A stretch of DNA of 64,000 bases. Origin: an uncultured Alistipes sp. (lineage in GTDB: Bacteria; Bacteroidota; Bacteroidia; Bacteroidales; Rikenellaceae). Made by a program: the position numbers and the translations under genes. Shown in pieces: positions 47,974 to 57,798 of the stretch. Within the stretch, counting starts at the first letter, position 1. The number at the start of each line of letters is the position of its first letter. The notes under the pieces are model-generated. The model was not told where the DNA came from. It was given only the letters and a program-made list of their open reading frames with translations, and did not search any database. The stretch is from the NCBI GenBank assembly GCA_944326035.1, contig CALVCS010000004.1, positions 114,068 to 178,067 on the forward strand, read 5' to 3'.

Positions 47974-49562
47974 GATTTTGCTTGCTTGAGGTGACGTTTA
48001 AGGGTCTGGATGCATTCACGACGCGGAATGACCACCGATACCCCCGAATATTCGATCTCTTCGCGCAGTACCCGACGAATCTCGTCATAATTTTTGGCCA
48101 TGGGAACCACCACGCGTACATGTTCCCGTTCGACCCCGATGCCCAGACAGATCGACTCCAACTTGCCGGTTCCGGCCGAATCCTGTCCACCGGTCATGGC
48201 AGTGGTCAGGTTGTCGGAGATGATCACCGTGATGTTGGCTTTCGAATTGACGGCATCCAACAGCCCGGTAATGCCCGAGTGGGTAAAGGTCGAGTCTCCG
48301 ATCACCGCAATCGCCGGGAAGAGACCTCCATCGGCCGCCCCTTTGGCCATGGTAATCGACGCCCCCATATCCACACACGAATCGATCGCCCGGAAAGGAG
48401 GCAAGGCGCCTAACGTATAACAGCCGATATCGCTGAATATCTTACTGTTTTCATACTCTTTGGCCACTTCGTTGAGTATGGTGTACACATCGCGGTGACC
48501 ACAACCGGCACACAAAGCCGGCGGCCGCGGAACCACATATTCACACGGCGCATTCAACGCTCTATCCGGCAGACCTAACGCCTTCCGTACATTATCCGGG
48601 GTCAGTTCACCGGTCCGCGGCAGCTGTCCGCTCATCCGGCCTTTAATCTTCCCGCTTTCATCCAGCAGCCCCCGCAGTTGATCTTCGACAAAAGGCTGTC
48701 CATCTTCCAGCACCAGAATCTCTTCACATTCGGCCATCATTTTCCGAAGCGGTTCCAAAGGCAACGGATACTGCGACACCTTTAACACCGTTCGATCACA
48801 CCCATCGGGGAAGTTTTCCATCAAATAATTGTACGCGATGCCACAAGCCACCACGCCTCGCGGTCCTCCGGGCAAATACCGATTATAGGACGAGACTTCC
48901 GACTGTTGCCGTAACTCTTTCTGATCCTCGATCACTTCGATGTAGCGACGACGGGCGTTGACCGGCAGCAAAACCCACCGGGAACGGTCTTCCGAAAAGC
49001 TCAATGCATTGGGTTCGCGAGGAGGGGCCAAGGTGACCACGGCCCGTGAATGAGCCATACGAGTCGTCAAGCGCATCAAGACCGGCAATTTCATTTTTTC
49101 CGAAAGGTCGAAGGCGGCTCGGGTCATCTCATAGGCTTCCTGTTGGGTCGAGGGTTCAAAAATCGGCACCATGGCAAATTTGCCGTAAAACCGGGAGTCC
49201 TGTTCGTTCTGGGAGGAGTGCATCGAGGGGTCATCGGCTGCCAAGACAACCAATCCGCCATGGGTTCCGGTCATGGCCGAATTGACAAAAGCATCGGCGG
49301 CCACATTCATCCCCACATGCTTCATGCAGACCAAGGCCCGCTTTCCGATAAAAGAGACCCCCAAGGCAGCCTCCATGGCTGTTTTTTCATTGGTACACCA
49401 ATCGCTGTACACCCCTCTTTCACGGGCTAAGGGAGATTGTTGAATGTACTCGGTAATTTCTGTCGAAGGGGTACCGGGGTAGGCATACACCCCCGAAATA
49501 CCCGCATGCAGAGCGCCCAAGGCTACCGCCTGGTCGCCCAATATCAATCGTTTTTCGTTCAT
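47970..49562 (-). CDS. iorA: Indolepyruvate ferredoxin oxidoreductase, alpha subunit
   Basis: A 530-residue subunit with the pyrimidine domain (GVYAYPGTPSTEITEYI, about 24-40) and the thiamine diphosphate site GDSTFTHSGITG ... IISDN (422-451), plus CAGCGHRDVY (351-360). The C-terminus ends at HLKQAKS just after the TPP domain; the two-cluster ferredoxin domain carried by many archaeal and bacterial IorA (around 600-650 residues) is missing. Electrons may leave through another protein. Starts by ATGA overlap with the omega-amidase gene. Confidence 0.94.
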   Translation of the reverse strand: MNEKRLILGDQAVALGALHAGISGVYAYPGTPSTEITEYIQQSPLARERGVYSDWCTNEKTAMEAALGVSFIGKRALVCMKHVGMNVAADAFVNSAMTGTHGGLVVLAADDPSMHSSQNEQDSRFYGKFAMVPIFEPSTQQEAYEMTRAAFDLSEKMKLPVLMRLTTRMAHSRAVVTLAPPREPNALSFSEDRSRWVLLPVNARRRYIEVIEDQKELRQQSEVSSYNRYLPGGPRGVVACGIAYNYLMENFPDGCDRTVLKVSQYPLPLEPLRKMMAECEEILVLEDGQPFVEDQLRGLLDESGKIKGRMSGQLPRTGELTPDNVRKALGLPDRALNAPCEYVVPRPPALCAGCGHRDVYTILNEVAKEYENSKIFSDIGCYTLGALPPFRAIDSCVDMGASITMAKGAADGGLFPAIAVIGDSTFTHSGITGLLDAVNSKANITVIISDNLTTAMTGGQDSAGTGKLESICLGIGVEREHVRVVVPMAKNYDEIRRVLREEIEYSGVSVVIPRRECIQTLKRHLKQAKS

Positions 49563-50323
49563 AGGTCAGTTAAAGTAAATGAATCGGCATCTCGCCAAGC
49601 CGGAAATTTCGTTCGGAAAGCCTCTAAAGCCGAGCGGTCGAGTTCGCCATATAGAATCTCTTCGGAAGAGGACTCCGTCGTCAACGGATGTCCCAAATAA
49701 TCGATCAATGCACTGGAACCATTATAACTCAAGGCCGGATCGTTCCCGGTACGGTTTACGCCCACCACGTAGCATTGATTTTCAATCGCCCGGGCCTGCA
49801 ACAAGGTATTCCAAGCCGAAATGCGCACCGTCGGCCAATTCGCCACATACAAAATCAGATCGTAGTCGCCCCGGTTGCGCGAAAAAACCGGGAAGCGCAG
49901 ATCGTAACAAACCTGCAACAAAATACGCCAACCGTTATATTCCACATCGACGCGTTGTTTCCCTGGCGTGTAGCGTTCATGTTCTCCCGCAAAAGAAAAG
50001 AGATGACGCTTATCATAGCAGGCATAACTACCGTCTGGTTTCACAAAATAGAAGCGATTGTAATAGCAATCGCCCGCCTGGGTCGCCACACTACCTGCCA
50101 CCGCCGCCTGTCGGGAGGAAGCCACCTGAAGCATCCACTTCAGGGTATCGCTATCGGCCGGTTCGGCCACTCCCACGGGATCGGTACAAAAGCCAGTCGT
50201 AAACATTTCGGGCAGCACGATCAAATCGACCGAGGGCAGGGTATCGATCAACGCTTGAGCCCGTTGACGATTAGCCTGCGGGTCTTTCCAGCGAATATCG
50301 GTCTGCAACAAAGAAACCTTCAT
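49559..50323 (-). CDS. Nitrilase-superfamily omega-amidase
   Basis: A 254-residue carbon-nitrogen hydrolase. The Glu-Lys-Cys triad is visible: Glu39 (VLPEMFTTGF), Lys105 (CYDKRHLFSFAGE) and Cys139 (LLQVCYDLRFPVFSRN). The F-S-F-AGEH and FP-V-FSRN segments place it with YafV/NIT2 omega-amidases, which hydrolyse 2-oxoglutaramate or 2-oxosuccinamate. It is the first gene of the operon with ior, an aminotransferase and paaK, all overlapping or closely spaced. A link with glutamine-dependent transamination fits this setting. Confidence 0.92.
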   Translation of the reverse strand: MKVSLLQTDIRWKDPQANRQRAQALIDTLPSVDLIVLPEMFTTGFCTDPVGVAEPADSDTLKWMLQVASSRQAAVAGSVATQAGDCYYNRFYFVKPDGSYACYDKRHLFSFAGEHERYTPGKQRVDVEYNGWRILLQVCYDLRFPVFSRNRGDYDLILYVANWPTVRISAWNTLLQARAIENQCYVVGVNRTGNDPALSYNGSSALIDYLGHPLTTESSSEEILYGELDRSALEAFRTKFPAWRDADSFTLTDL

Positions 50324-50607
50324 AATCAGGATAACAAAAATTTTGAGTCATTAAAGATACACAATTTCCGCAAAAGAAAAAAAATAACAACCTGTTTAAT
50401 TTTCCTATCCCATTTCCTTTTCATCGTTCTTTTCTCAAACGGTACCGGATTTTCAACGTACGGCTATCCGATCAAACCGACCTGCTATTTTTCTTAAATA
50501 AAAGGATTTCCATTAGGCGGAGAGGTATTCCAGTCCCGAAAAATTCCTTTCAAATGAAACATTTTAAAACAACCGTGCGTTAATATCTATGCAAAACCTC
50601 ATATACC
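50324..50607. other. Divergent intergenic region
   Basis: About 284 bp of AT-rich DNA between the omega-amidase operon (leftward) and the alcohol dehydrogenase gene (rightward). It must hold promoters for both, but I cannot pick a clear consensus pair; a TTTTCTTTTGCGG-like pyrimidine tract lies on the minus strand near 50370. Confidence 0.4.
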
Positions 50608-51768
50608 ATGAAAACATTCAATCAATACATCCCCACCAAACTATTGTTCGGATGTGGTACGGTCGATCAACTCGCCGAAATCTCTTTGCCCGGAACCAAA
50701 GCCCTGATCGTCATCTCGTCCGGGACCTCGATGCGTAAATTCGGCTATCTCGACAAAGTGGTCGCCGCCCTGCAAAAGAACCACGTATCCAGCATCGTTT
50801 TCGACAAAATATTACCCAATCCCACCAAGGAACACGTGATGGAAGCAGCCGAAATCTGCCGACGTGAATCCTGCGATTTCGTCGTTGGCTTGGGTGGCGG
50901 CAGCTCTATCGACTCCGCCAAATCCATCGCCATCATGGCCTGCAACCCGGGGGATTATTGGGATTACGTCTGCGGGGGGACCGGCAAGGGACAACCCACC
51001 CGTGGCGGGGCTCTGCCCGTGATCGCAATTCCGACGACCGCCGGAACCGGGACCGAAGTCGATCCATGGACCGTGATCACCTACAACAATGAAAAAATCG
51101 GGTTCGGCAACCAATATACCTTCCCGGTACTTGCCATCGTCGATCCGACGCTGATGACCTCGGTTCCTCCCCGGCTGACGGCTTATCAAGGATTTGATGC
51201 CTTTTTCCACGCCGCCGAAGGATTCATCGCCAACATCGCCACCCCGATCAGCGAGCTCTATTCCCTGAAGAGCCTTCAGCTGATCTATCAATACTTACCG
51301 ACAGCCGTACGGGATGGAGCCAATCTCGAAGCCCGCAGTCAGGTTGCGCTGGCCAGCACCTTGGCCGGGATGGTCGAATCGACCTCGAGTTGCACCTCGG
51401 AACACTCGATGGAACACGCCATGAGCGCCCATTATCCGAGATTGCCGCACGGAGCCGGATTGATCGCCCTCTCTTTGGCCTATTTCGAAACCTTTATCGA
51501 CACCGTTCCGGAACGCTTCACGCAGATGGTTCAAGCCATGACCGGTAAGCCGTGCCAAGACCCCAAAGAGTTCCTCTCCTTATTGGCCGAACTGCAACGT
51601 GCCTGCGGAGTGGACGACATTCGCCTCTCCGAATGGGGAATCCAACCTGCCGACCTGCCCGTTTTCGCCAAAAACGCACGGGAAACCATGGGCGGACTCT
51701 TCCAGCTGGATCCGCGTCCGTTAACCGACGACGAAGTAGTGAACATCTATCAACGCTCCTTGCGGTAG
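50608..51768 (+). CDS. Iron-containing alcohol dehydrogenase
   Basis: A 386-residue type III alcohol dehydrogenase. GLGGGSSIDSAKSIAI binds NAD(P)H; metal ligands lie in GFDAFFHAAEG, EHSMEHAM and LPHGAGL; IPTTAGTGTEVDPWTVI is the conserved central motif. It reduces aldehydes or oxidises alcohols such as butanol or propanediol. Substrate is uncertain. Monocistronic, divergent from the omega-amidase operon over a 284-bp gap. Confidence 0.93.
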   Translation: MKTFNQYIPTKLLFGCGTVDQLAEISLPGTKALIVISSGTSMRKFGYLDKVVAALQKNHVSSIVFDKILPNPTKEHVMEAAEICRRESCDFVVGLGGGSSIDSAKSIAIMACNPGDYWDYVCGGTGKGQPTRGGALPVIAIPTTAGTGTEVDPWTVITYNNEKIGFGNQYTFPVLAIVDPTLMTSVPPRLTAYQGFDAFFHAAEGFIANIATPISELYSLKSLQLIYQYLPTAVRDGANLEARSQVALASTLAGMVESTSSCTSEHSMEHAMSAHYPRLPHGAGLIALSLAYFETFIDTVPERFTQMVQAMTGKPCQDPKEFLSLLAELQRACGVDDIRLSEWGIQPADLPVFAKNARETMGGLFQLDPRPLTDDEVVNIYQRSLR

Positions 51769-51908
51769 TCCGGGGTCGTTCTCCACTCGTTCGGAATGCA
51801 TCGACTTCCATCGACTCTGTCGATCTACGGATGGATGGGGTAGAACAACTCCAATGATCCGGTGGATCTAAGAAATTCCCAAGAAGTCGTATTTTTTTCG
51901 ATTTTCAG

Positions 51909-51947
51909 AAAAGCCCTGAACCAATTAGACGTTCAGGGCTTTTTTTG
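51909..51947 (+). terminator. Terminator after the alcohol dehydrogenase gene
   Basis: AAAAGCCCTGAAC / GTTCAGGGCTTTT stem with a nine-base loop and T7, about 140 bp past the stop. Confidence 0.85.
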
Positions 51948-52284
51948 TGACTTCCCCTCAACATTCCGGCACCCAAAGTAACATAGACCCTCCATTGACG
52001 CACAGAATAGGGTAAACCAAGGCTCACTTTTCCGAAATTTGCCGCATTTATTCCCCATAAAAGATTGGAGTTATTAAATTTCTTTATTTATTTTGCTATA
52101 CCCAAAAGCTGGATACCCAACTCGTCGGCTTCGCGTGTCCTTCGCCGCTCAACCGTGGATTTTCAGCACTCTCTGCCACAGGGCTCCGAACCCGGCTCCG
52201 ACTCCGACGAAACCGATTGTCCCGGATCATCCATCCACTCCCGATGATCCAACCCACGCAAATATTCCGGCCGACGGACGACGT
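51948..52284. other. Leader region of the activator gene
   Basis: About 335 bp without a clear gene. The frame of the next gene is open back to 52093, but that stretch (rich in Pro and Arg) has no homology I recognise and is probably untranslated. Confidence 0.45.
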
Positions 52285-55200
52285 ATGCACGACAAACATT
52301 ATAAAATAGGAATCGACATCGGGTCTACCACCCTGAAAGCTATCGTTCTAGACCCTCAGAATCGAGTCGTTTATCACACATACCGACGCCATAAAACCGA
52401 TATCGCAGGCGTATTGTGTGACGAGTTGCAACAGATCACCCATCAATTTCCGGACGTCACGTTTTCGATCGCCATGACCGGATCCGCCGGCATGGGCATC
52501 TCCGAACGTCATCAATTACCGTTTGTACAGGAGGTGGTCGCCTCGGTCCATGTCGTTCAGACGGTCTACCCGCAAACCCGCACGCTGATCGATCTGGGGG
52601 GAGAAGATGCCAAAATGGTCTTCTTCAACGAAAACGGTCACCCGGACATCCGCATGAACGGCAGTTGCGCCGGCGGTACCGGGTCGTTCATCGACCAGAT
52701 GGCCGACTTGATGCATATCTCGGTCGACGAACTGGGCCAGCAAGCCCTGCACTACGAGAAGATCTATCCGGTGGCCTCCCGATGCGGGGTCTTTGCCAAA
52801 ACCGACGTACAAAACCTGATCAGCCGCAATGTGCCAACCGCTGATTTGGCCATGTCGATTCTGCACACGGTTGCCCTGCAAAGTATCACCTCCTTGGCCC
52901 GAGGGTGCGAAATTCGACCGCCAATTTTATGTATCGGTGGGCCGCTCAGCTTCCTGCCTGCGCTGCGAAAGGCTTTCCAAACGCTCCTCAATATCGATGA
53001 ATCCGAACTCATTTTACCGGAAAACAGTCCGTTTTTCCCGGCCTGGGGTGCGGCGTTGCAAATCGACGAAAAGGCGGAATCGTGCGATATCGGTCAATTG
53101 ATCCACCGTTTACAGACCAAGAGTGATCCGATTTCCGAAGGACTTCCTCCCTTGTTTACCAGTCCGGCCGCTTACGAACAATGGAAAGCGCAACGGAACC
53201 TAAAATCGTTGCCGACGGCTTCTGTACACGCCGGCGAAAAGGTGGCCTGTCACCTGGGAATCGACTCCGGCTCCACTACGACGAAGATTGTGGTGCTAGA
53301 TGAGGATGCTCGTATTTTATTCCGCTTTTACGCCAAAAACGACGGATCGCCCCTCCAAAAAGTTCTCGAAGGACTGCAACAATTCTACACCTGGGCGAAA
53401 ACCCAACAGATCGACTTCCATTTTAATGCCTCCTGTGCGACGGGGTATGGCGAAGATCTGATCCGTTCTGCGTTGGATCTGGACTATGGCATCGTCGAAA
53501 CCATGGCTCATCTGACCGGGGCCCAGTACGTCGACCCGGACGTCTCCTTTATCTTGGATATCGGCGGTCAGGACATGAAATCGATCTTCACGCACGACGG
53601 GGTCATCTCCCAAATCGAACTCAATGAAGCCTGCTCTTCGGGCTGTGGCTCGTTCTTGCAGAATTTCGCTTCGACGATGAACCTCTCCATGGAGGCGTTC
53701 ACCGCCGCTGCTTGCGCGGCTCCGGCTCCGTGTGATTTGGGGTCCCGGTGTACGGTGTTCATGAACTCCCGCGTCAAACAAGCCCTGCGCGAAAATGCCA
53801 CACTGGGAGATATCGCCGCCGGATTGGCCTATTCGGTCGTCAAAAACTGTCTGTATAAAGTCCTGAAGATCTCGAATCTGAATCACCTGGGTGATCACAT
53901 CGTGGTTCAGGGCGGCACCTTCCGCAACGACGCCGTCTATCGTGCCTTGGAAATGCTCTCCGGAAAGTCGATCAGTTCGACCGATTCCCCGGAACTGATG
54001 GGGGCTTTCGGCGCCGCTTTGTACGCCAGACGCCGCTGGTTACAAGAACCGAAACCGACTGCCTTCACGGGACAAGAAGCCTTACCTGATTTGAAGGCCA
54101 TCGACACCAAGGAGCTGCACTGCAAAGGTTGCACCAACCGCTGTTCGGTATTGCGTTTCCGCTTCCCGAACGGCAACACCGCCTATGCTGGCAATAAATG
54201 CGAAAAGATCTTTTTCAATGCCCGAACCGCCCGCAAAAAGGGATACAATGCCTTCGATGTCAAAAATCGCATTCTATTCGACTTTCCCAAACGCCCCAAA
54301 GGAATCGAACAGCCGATCGTCATCGGGATTCCTCGCGTATTGAATATGTTCGAAGACTACCCATTCTGGCATACGCTATTCACCGAGTGCGGTTTTCGTG
54401 TCGTCCTTTCCCCGGAATCGAACTTTGCGCTCTACCAGCGCGGAGCAGGATATGTCATGTCCGACAACATCTGTTTTCCGGCCAAAATCGCTCATGGGCA
54501 CATTTTAGCGCTGGTCGATCAAGGCGTGGATCGGATCTTTTATCCCATTGTCCCGAAAGAGACCAAGGAGTTCGCCAGCTCGTCCAACAGCTACAACTGC
54601 CCGGTGGTCAGCGGGTATCCCGAAGTCATCCGCAGCTCGATGAATCCGGCGGAACGCTTCGGCATTCCGTTCGACAAACCGGTGATTCCGTTCCATAACC
54701 GCCATGCGTTGGAAAAAGCCTGTCGCTCCTATCTGGAAACTTTGGGGATTTCTCATACGCTCTTCAAACATGCCTTTATCCGAGCACTGGCTATGCGCAA
54801 AGCGCGCAACAAAGAGCTGATTCTACATCAACGTCGCCGCTTCGAACAAGCCGTAGGGGAGGGGAAACTGGTCTTCGTAGTAACCGGACGCCCCTACCAT
54901 GCCGATCCATTGATCAACCAGAAAGTGGGACAAATCCTCTCCGATCTGGGGGTAGAGGTCTTTACGGACGATGTTTTCCGGCGAACCGACAACTACGGAT
55001 TCAGCGAACTCAAGATCGTCTCACAATGGGCCTACCCGAACCGGGTCATTCAAGCCGCCATGGAGGTTGCCAAGTTGCCTCACAATGTACAACTGATCCA
55101 ACTCAACTCGTTCGGTTGCGGTCCCGACTCCTTCTTTATGGATGAGGCTCACTCCATTCTCCATAAAGCCGGAAAAAATCATACCGTGCTGCGGATCGAC

Positions 55201-56529
55201 GAGATCGCCAGCCCCGGTTCGATCCGCCTGAGACTCCGTTCACTGATCGAATCCCTCAAAACCGCCCCGTCCTCCTCCGTCTCAGCGGACTTTTCCTATC
55301 AGGACAAAGGGGTTGCATTTACCCCTGAGGATCGAGGAAAAACGATTCTTGCCCCGTGGTTTTCCGACTTCATCTCGCCCTTCATTCCTCCTTTGGGCGA
55401 ACTGGCCGGCTACCATATTGTCAATCTGCCGCCCTCTACCAAACGTTCAGCCGAAGCCGGTCTGAAATATGGTCACAATGAGGTCTGCTATCCATCGACC
55501 CTGGTCTTGGGGGACATTATCACCGCCTTGCAATCGGGCCGGTATGATCTTTCCAATACGGCTGTTGCCATCACCCAAACCGGCGGTCAATGTCGCGCCA
55601 CCAACTATATCTCGCAAATCAAAGCCGGATTAGCCGGGGCTGGATTCGACCAGATTCCGGTTATCGTCCTTTCCGGAGGGGAAGTGTTCCAGAACGAACA
55701 ACCGGGATTCCACATCCCGCTCCGCAAGTTACTGAACATCACTACATATGCCTTATTGTACGCTGACTCACTGCAACAGATGTACAACTCAGTCATCGTC
55801 CGTGAACAACAAAAAGGAACGACGCAAGCCTTGTTCGATCAATATGTAGCGCAGGGTATCGAAGCTGTCCGTGCCAATCGAGCCTCGCAACTGCGCGAAT
55901 TGATGCAATCGGCCGTTCAAGATTTCAATGCCATTCCTGTATTCGATCGGGAATATCCCTGCATCGGATTGATCGGCGAGATCTACGTAAAATACAACCA
56001 TTACGGCCAGGCCTACACGACTGAATGGCTGCGCGATAAAGGCATCGATGTGGTCACTCCGCCCATTCTGGACTTCCTGATGCAATATTTCGTCAACACA
56101 TCGGTCAACGAAGCCAACGGCCTCGAACGGGGCGGTATGATCTCTCATCTCCTGCGTTCAGCCTTCTGGACCTATCTGAATGTACGTATTCGTCGTATAG
56201 ACCGTATTCTGCAGAACTTCCGCTATTATCGTCCCAGTGCCTCCATCTTCACCAAAGCACAATATGCCTCCGAAATTCTCGACCTTTCCAATCAATTCGG
56301 AGAAGGTTGGATGTTAGCCGCCGAGGTGGCGCATTTTGCTCGACAGGGGATTACCAAGATTGTTTGCGTACAACCGTTCGGTTGTATCGCCAACCATATC
56401 GTGGCGAAAGGGATCGAAAAGCGGTTGAAGAAATTCTACCCGCATATCGATCTGCTGTACCTGGATATCGACGGAGGTATGGCCGAGGTAAACCTGCAAA
56501 ACCGATTGCACTTTATGCTCGAGGCGTAA
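52285..56529 (+). CDS. Fused 2-hydroxyacyl-CoA dehydratase activator/reductase-like protein
   Basis: A 1414-residue multidomain protein. Two BadF/BadG/HgdC ATPase modules are in line: DIGSTT at 11-16 with Cys128 (GSCAGGTGSF) and Cys167 (SRCGVF), and DSGSTTTK at 327-334 with Cys450/Cys454 (EACSSGCGSF) and Cys489 (SRCTVF). Next are a Cys-rich segment (Cys613, 616, 620, 639) and a DUF2229 domain, then a C-terminal region like HGD-D dehydratase subunits. In HgdC, Cys127 and Cys166 bind the shared [4Fe-4S] cluster; module 1 keeps nearly the same positions. Such giant proteins occur in anaerobes and may activate a radical dehydratase. No dehydratase genes lie next to it. Confidence 0.9.
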   Translation: MHDKHYKIGIDIGSTTLKAIVLDPQNRVVYHTYRRHKTDIAGVLCDELQQITHQFPDVTFSIAMTGSAGMGISERHQLPFVQEVVASVHVVQTVYPQTRTLIDLGGEDAKMVFFNENGHPDIRMNGSCAGGTGSFIDQMADLMHISVDELGQQALHYEKIYPVASRCGVFAKTDVQNLISRNVPTADLAMSILHTVALQSITSLARGCEIRPPILCIGGPLSFLPALRKAFQTLLNIDESELILPENSPFFPAWGAALQIDEKAESCDIGQLIHRLQTKSDPISEGLPPLFTSPAAYEQWKAQRNLKSLPTASVHAGEKVACHLGIDSGSTTTKIVVLDEDARILFRFYAKNDGSPLQKVLEGLQQFYTWAKTQQIDFHFNASCATGYGEDLIRSALDLDYGIVETMAHLTGAQYVDPDVSFILDIGGQDMKSIFTHDGVISQIELNEACSSGCGSFLQNFASTMNLSMEAFTAAACAAPAPCDLGSRCTVFMNSRVKQALRENATLGDIAAGLAYSVVKNCLYKVLKISNLNHLGDHIVVQGGTFRNDAVYRALEMLSGKSISSTDSPELMGAFGAALYARRRWLQEPKPTAFTGQEALPDLKAIDTKELHCKGCTNRCSVLRFRFPNGNTAYAGNKCEKIFFNARTARKKGYNAFDVKNRILFDFPKRPKGIEQPIVIGIPRVLNMFEDYPFWHTLFTECGFRVVLSPESNFALYQRGAGYVMSDNICFPAKIAHGHILALVDQGVDRIFYPIVPKETKEFASSSNSYNCPVVSGYPEVIRSSMNPAERFGIPFDKPVIPFHNRHALEKACRSYLETLGISHTLFKHAFIRALAMRKARNKELILHQRRRFEQAVGEGKLVFVVTGRPYHADPLINQKVGQILSDLGVEVFTDDVFRRTDNYGFSELKIVSQWAYPNRVIQAAMEVAKLPHNVQLIQLNSFGCGPDSFFMDEAHSILHKAGKNHTVLRIDEIASPGSIRLRLRSLIESLKTAPSSSVSADFSYQDKGVAFTPEDRGKTILAPWFSDFISPFIPPLGELAGYHIVNLPPSTKRSAEAGLKYGHNEVCYPSTLVLGDIITALQSGRYDLSNTAVAITQTGGQCRATNYISQIKAGLAGAGFDQIPVIVLSGGEVFQNEQPGFHIPLRKLLNITTYALLYADSLQQMYNSVIVREQQKGTTQALFDQYVAQGIEAVRANRASQLRELMQSAVQDFNAIPVFDREYPCIGLIGEIYVKYNHYGQAYTTEWLRDKGIDVVTPPILDFLMQYFVNTSVNEANGLERGGMISHLLRSAFWTYLNVRIRRIDRILQNFRYYRPSASIFTKAQYASEILDLSNQFGEGWMLAAEVAHFARQGITKIVCVQPFGCIANHIVAKGIEKRLKKFYPHIDLLYLDIDGGMAEVNLQNRLHFMLEA

Positions 56530-56573
56530 CATCGCTTGCGACTCACCACGCAACCGCTGAACTTTCCCCAATC

Positions 56574-56606
56574 AAAAAAGGATCTGTCATAGACAGATCC
56601 TTTTTT
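56574..56606. terminator. Bidirectional terminator between the activator and mscL genes
   Basis: AAAAAAGGATCTGTC with complement around ATA; T6 on both outward sides. Confidence 0.88.
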
Positions 56607-56627
56607 GCGTCCAGCGTTTTGAGAAGA

Positions 56628-57044
56628 TTAACGTTCCTTTTTGAGCAAATCGCGGATTTCTTCCAACAAAGCCACTTCAGCCGATTTCGGAGGAGCTGGC
56701 TTTTCCTGACGTTGCGGGCGTAAGCGATTAACGAGCCGAATTACCAAAAAGATGACCACCGCTACAATCAAGAAATCGAATATCGTTTGCAAAAAATGGC
56801 CATAATTAAGCGTCACAGCCGGGATAACCACCCCGTCAGGACCCGGTTCAGCGGCTTTGAGCACCCACTTCAGATCCGAGAAATTGACGCCATCGATCAA
56901 CCAACCCACCGGAGGCATAATCACATCCGCCACCAACGAAGTCACCACCTGACTCAAGGCAGCTCCGATAATGACCCCGACGGCTAAATCGATCACATTG
57001 CCGCGCAAGGCAAACGACTTAAATTCTGCAAAGATTTTTTTCAT
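56628..57044 (-). CDS. mscL: Large-conductance mechanosensitive channel
   Basis: A 138-residue protein: [40 protein letters not shown] (S1 and TM1), a 30-residue loop, TM2 ([25 protein letters not shown]) and the charged C-terminal bundle [11 protein letters not shown]. It opens on membrane tension to release solutes after osmotic downshock. Length and order are standard. Confidence 0.97.
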   Translation of the reverse strand: MKKIFAEFKSFALRGNVIDLAVGVIIGAALSQVVTSLVADVIMPPVGWLIDGVNFSDLKWVLKAAEPGPDGVVIPAVTLNYGHFLQTIFDFLIVAVVIFLVIRLVNRLRPQRQEKPAPPKSAEVALLEEIRDLLKKER

Positions 57045-57111
57045 ATTTTTCTATACAATGAGTGAATTATCCGCGTTTCCAGGAAGTCGTTTCATACCCC
57101 TGAGCTTCTGC

Positions 57112-57798
57112 TTACACGTGCATTAGCGTTCTATCGTGTCGCCGTTCGGCTCGCTGTCTACGTTCCAAAGTCCGTTGTTTACGCCTTTGTACCATCCGTT
57201 CGACACGGGCATCCATGACACGAAAACGATCGAACGTATCCCGCGAAACCGCATAGTACCGACACAACGAAATAATACTGGCACCTCTTTTCAGCGACTG
57301 TATAATCTCGGAGCGATGGTCTATCAAGATTTGCAACTTCGTATAACTTCCTTTTCGTCGTCCCAAAATCTTGCCTTCCGCCCGACGTAGCGCCAAAGCC
57401 TCTTTCGTTCGCATCGATATCAGATTGCGCTCGATTTCGGCCACCAAACCAAAAGCAAAACACAACACCTTACTATTGATCGTATCATCGAAGGCATAGC
57501 CATCTTTCGTGCTGTAAATCGTAATCTTTCGTTTCAGACAGCTGCCCATAATGGCCATAATATCGGTCAGGGTCCGACTCAACCGTGACAGTTCGGTCAC
57601 AATCAACACGTCTCCTGCATGCAATCGTTTAATCAGGCCATTCAGTTTCCGTTCCTTCACCTTTGCTTTACCGCTAATCACCTCTGTCACCCAACGATGA
57701 ATGACCAGATTACGGCTTTCGGCAAATCGTCTAATCTCATCTTGCTGGTTGGCAACATTTTGCTTTTCTGTACTGACTCTCAAATAAGCAATAATCAT
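57112..57798 (-). CDS. Serine site-specific recombinase (resolvase/invertase family)
   Basis: A 228-residue small serine recombinase: YLRVSTEKQNVANQQDEIRRFA with the catalytic Ser9, VTELSRLSRTLTDIM, and FGLVAEIERNLISMRTKEALA with the E-helix Arg residues. The C-terminal part has a helix-turn-helix (SIISLCRYYAVSRDTFDRF) and a very basic tail. It resembles the Bacteroides master invertases that flip promoters, such as Mpi. No transposase or second recombinase is adjacent, so it could be a stand-alone invertase acting on distant sites. Confidence 0.92.
   Translation of the reverse strand: MIIAYLRVSTEKQNVANQQDEIRRFAESRNLVIHRWVTEVISGKAKVKERKLNGLIKRLHAGDVLIVTELSRLSRTLTDIMAIMGSCLKRKITIYSTKDGYAFDDTINSKVLCFAFGLVAEIERNLISMRTKEALALRRAEGKILGRRKGSYTKLQILIDHRSEIIQSLKRGASIISLCRYYAVSRDTFDRFRVMDARVERMVQRRKQRTLERRQRAERRHDRTLMHV

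Noticed and set aside
52093..52284. N-terminal extension of the activator by 64 codons
   Set aside because: The Pro/Arg-rich stretch has no homology; the family begins at MHDKHYKIGIDIGSTT.
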